This document shows, in pieces, positions 63,865-64,000 of a DNA stretch of 64,000 nucleotides; the first letter of the stretch is position 1; every line of letters starts with the position of its first letter. The notes under the pieces are model-generated. The model saw nothing but the letters and a program-made list of their open reading frames with translations. It made no database searches and was not told where the DNA came from. Made by a program: the position numbers and the translations under genes. This stretch comes from Protopterus annectens (Eukaryota > Chordata > Ceratodontiformes > Protopteridae), in NCBI RefSeq assembly GCF_019279795.1, contig NC_056731.1, forward strand, positions 868,202,052 to 868,266,051, given 5' to 3'.

Positions 63865-64000
63865 ACAAAATGGCTCTCACTGCCAGAATGTTGGCAAAAG
63901 TTCCAAGAGTCCCATATATGTGCCTGAATGATAGCTTCCTGTGGATGGCTGTCCCCCTAGGGGACTGAAGGGATTCCCTCACCCCCTGAAGAAAAAATGG

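Larger units (their letters stand above)
60885..63999. other. Right flank, no gene recognised
   Basis: About 3.1 kb outside the DIRS cluster. It contains T-runs at 60885-60901 and 61013-61022, a (GT)n tract, a strong hairpin and an unassigned minus-strand open frame near the end. I see no exon or known repeat I can name. Confidence 0.5.

Overview
The window is intergenic, transposon-saturated DNA from a eukaryote, most likely a vertebrate with a large genome (an amphibian, lungfish or similar sarcopterygian lineage). That placement is inferred from the repeat mix: many DIRS-type tyrosine-recombinase retrotransposons, an R4/Dong-like LINE, an L1/Tx1-like LINE, a CR1-group LINE and a SINE with an RTE/BovB-type tail. 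I found no host protein-coding gene, rRNA or tRNA gene.

Layout. 0.65-4.76 kb: degraded R4/Dong-like LINE (+). 4.86-11.33 kb: two old DIRS copies (called family C here). 11.3-13.3 kb: no gene, then a (TA)n tract. 13.4-20.1 kb: L1/Tx1-like LINE on the minus strand, with a CR1-group fragment inserted in its ORF2 and a SINE just upstream of ORF2. 20.15-24.25 kb: DIRS-A2 copy inserted in the internal complementary region of an older DIRS whose 3' end survives at 24.25-24.58 kb. 25.85-26.7 kb: DIRS gag remnant. 27.3-36.94 kb: DIRS-B copy, interrupted by a full-length DIRS-A1 element (29952-35348). 36.94-46.0 kb: 5' part of a DIRS-A2 element, interrupted by a nearly complete DIRS-A3 element (37409-43191). 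46001-46500: exactly 500 N. 46.5-60.9 kb: 3' halves of DIRS-A1, DIRS-B, three DIRS-A2 copies, a solo terminal repeat and a family C copy. 60.9-64.0 kb: no recognised gene, a (GT)n tract and a strong 31-bp-stem hairpin.

How the DIRS elements are built. Family A has a left inverted terminal repeat (ITR) with a TATA box, gag with an N-terminal Cys/His cluster, pol (reverse transcriptase, RNase H, a phage-Dam-like domain), a tyrosine recombinase (YR) in the -1 frame relative to pol, an internal complementary region (ICR) and a right ITR carrying a ~29-bp extension. Each ICR is the reverse complement of the left end followed by that of the right end, which fixes element boundaries to the base. Resolvable right termini abut TT and resolvable left termini abut G, so insertion is into GTT without target duplication. 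All copies seen are broken by stops, frameshifts, duplications or small inversions. The A3 pol is the best preserved, with one in-frame TGA.

The most interesting observations are the long YR reading frame overlapping pol, three microinversions inside A2 copies, two insertions into resident ICRs, and nested-element logic showing that the 500-N gap must hide much more sequence or be a misjoin.
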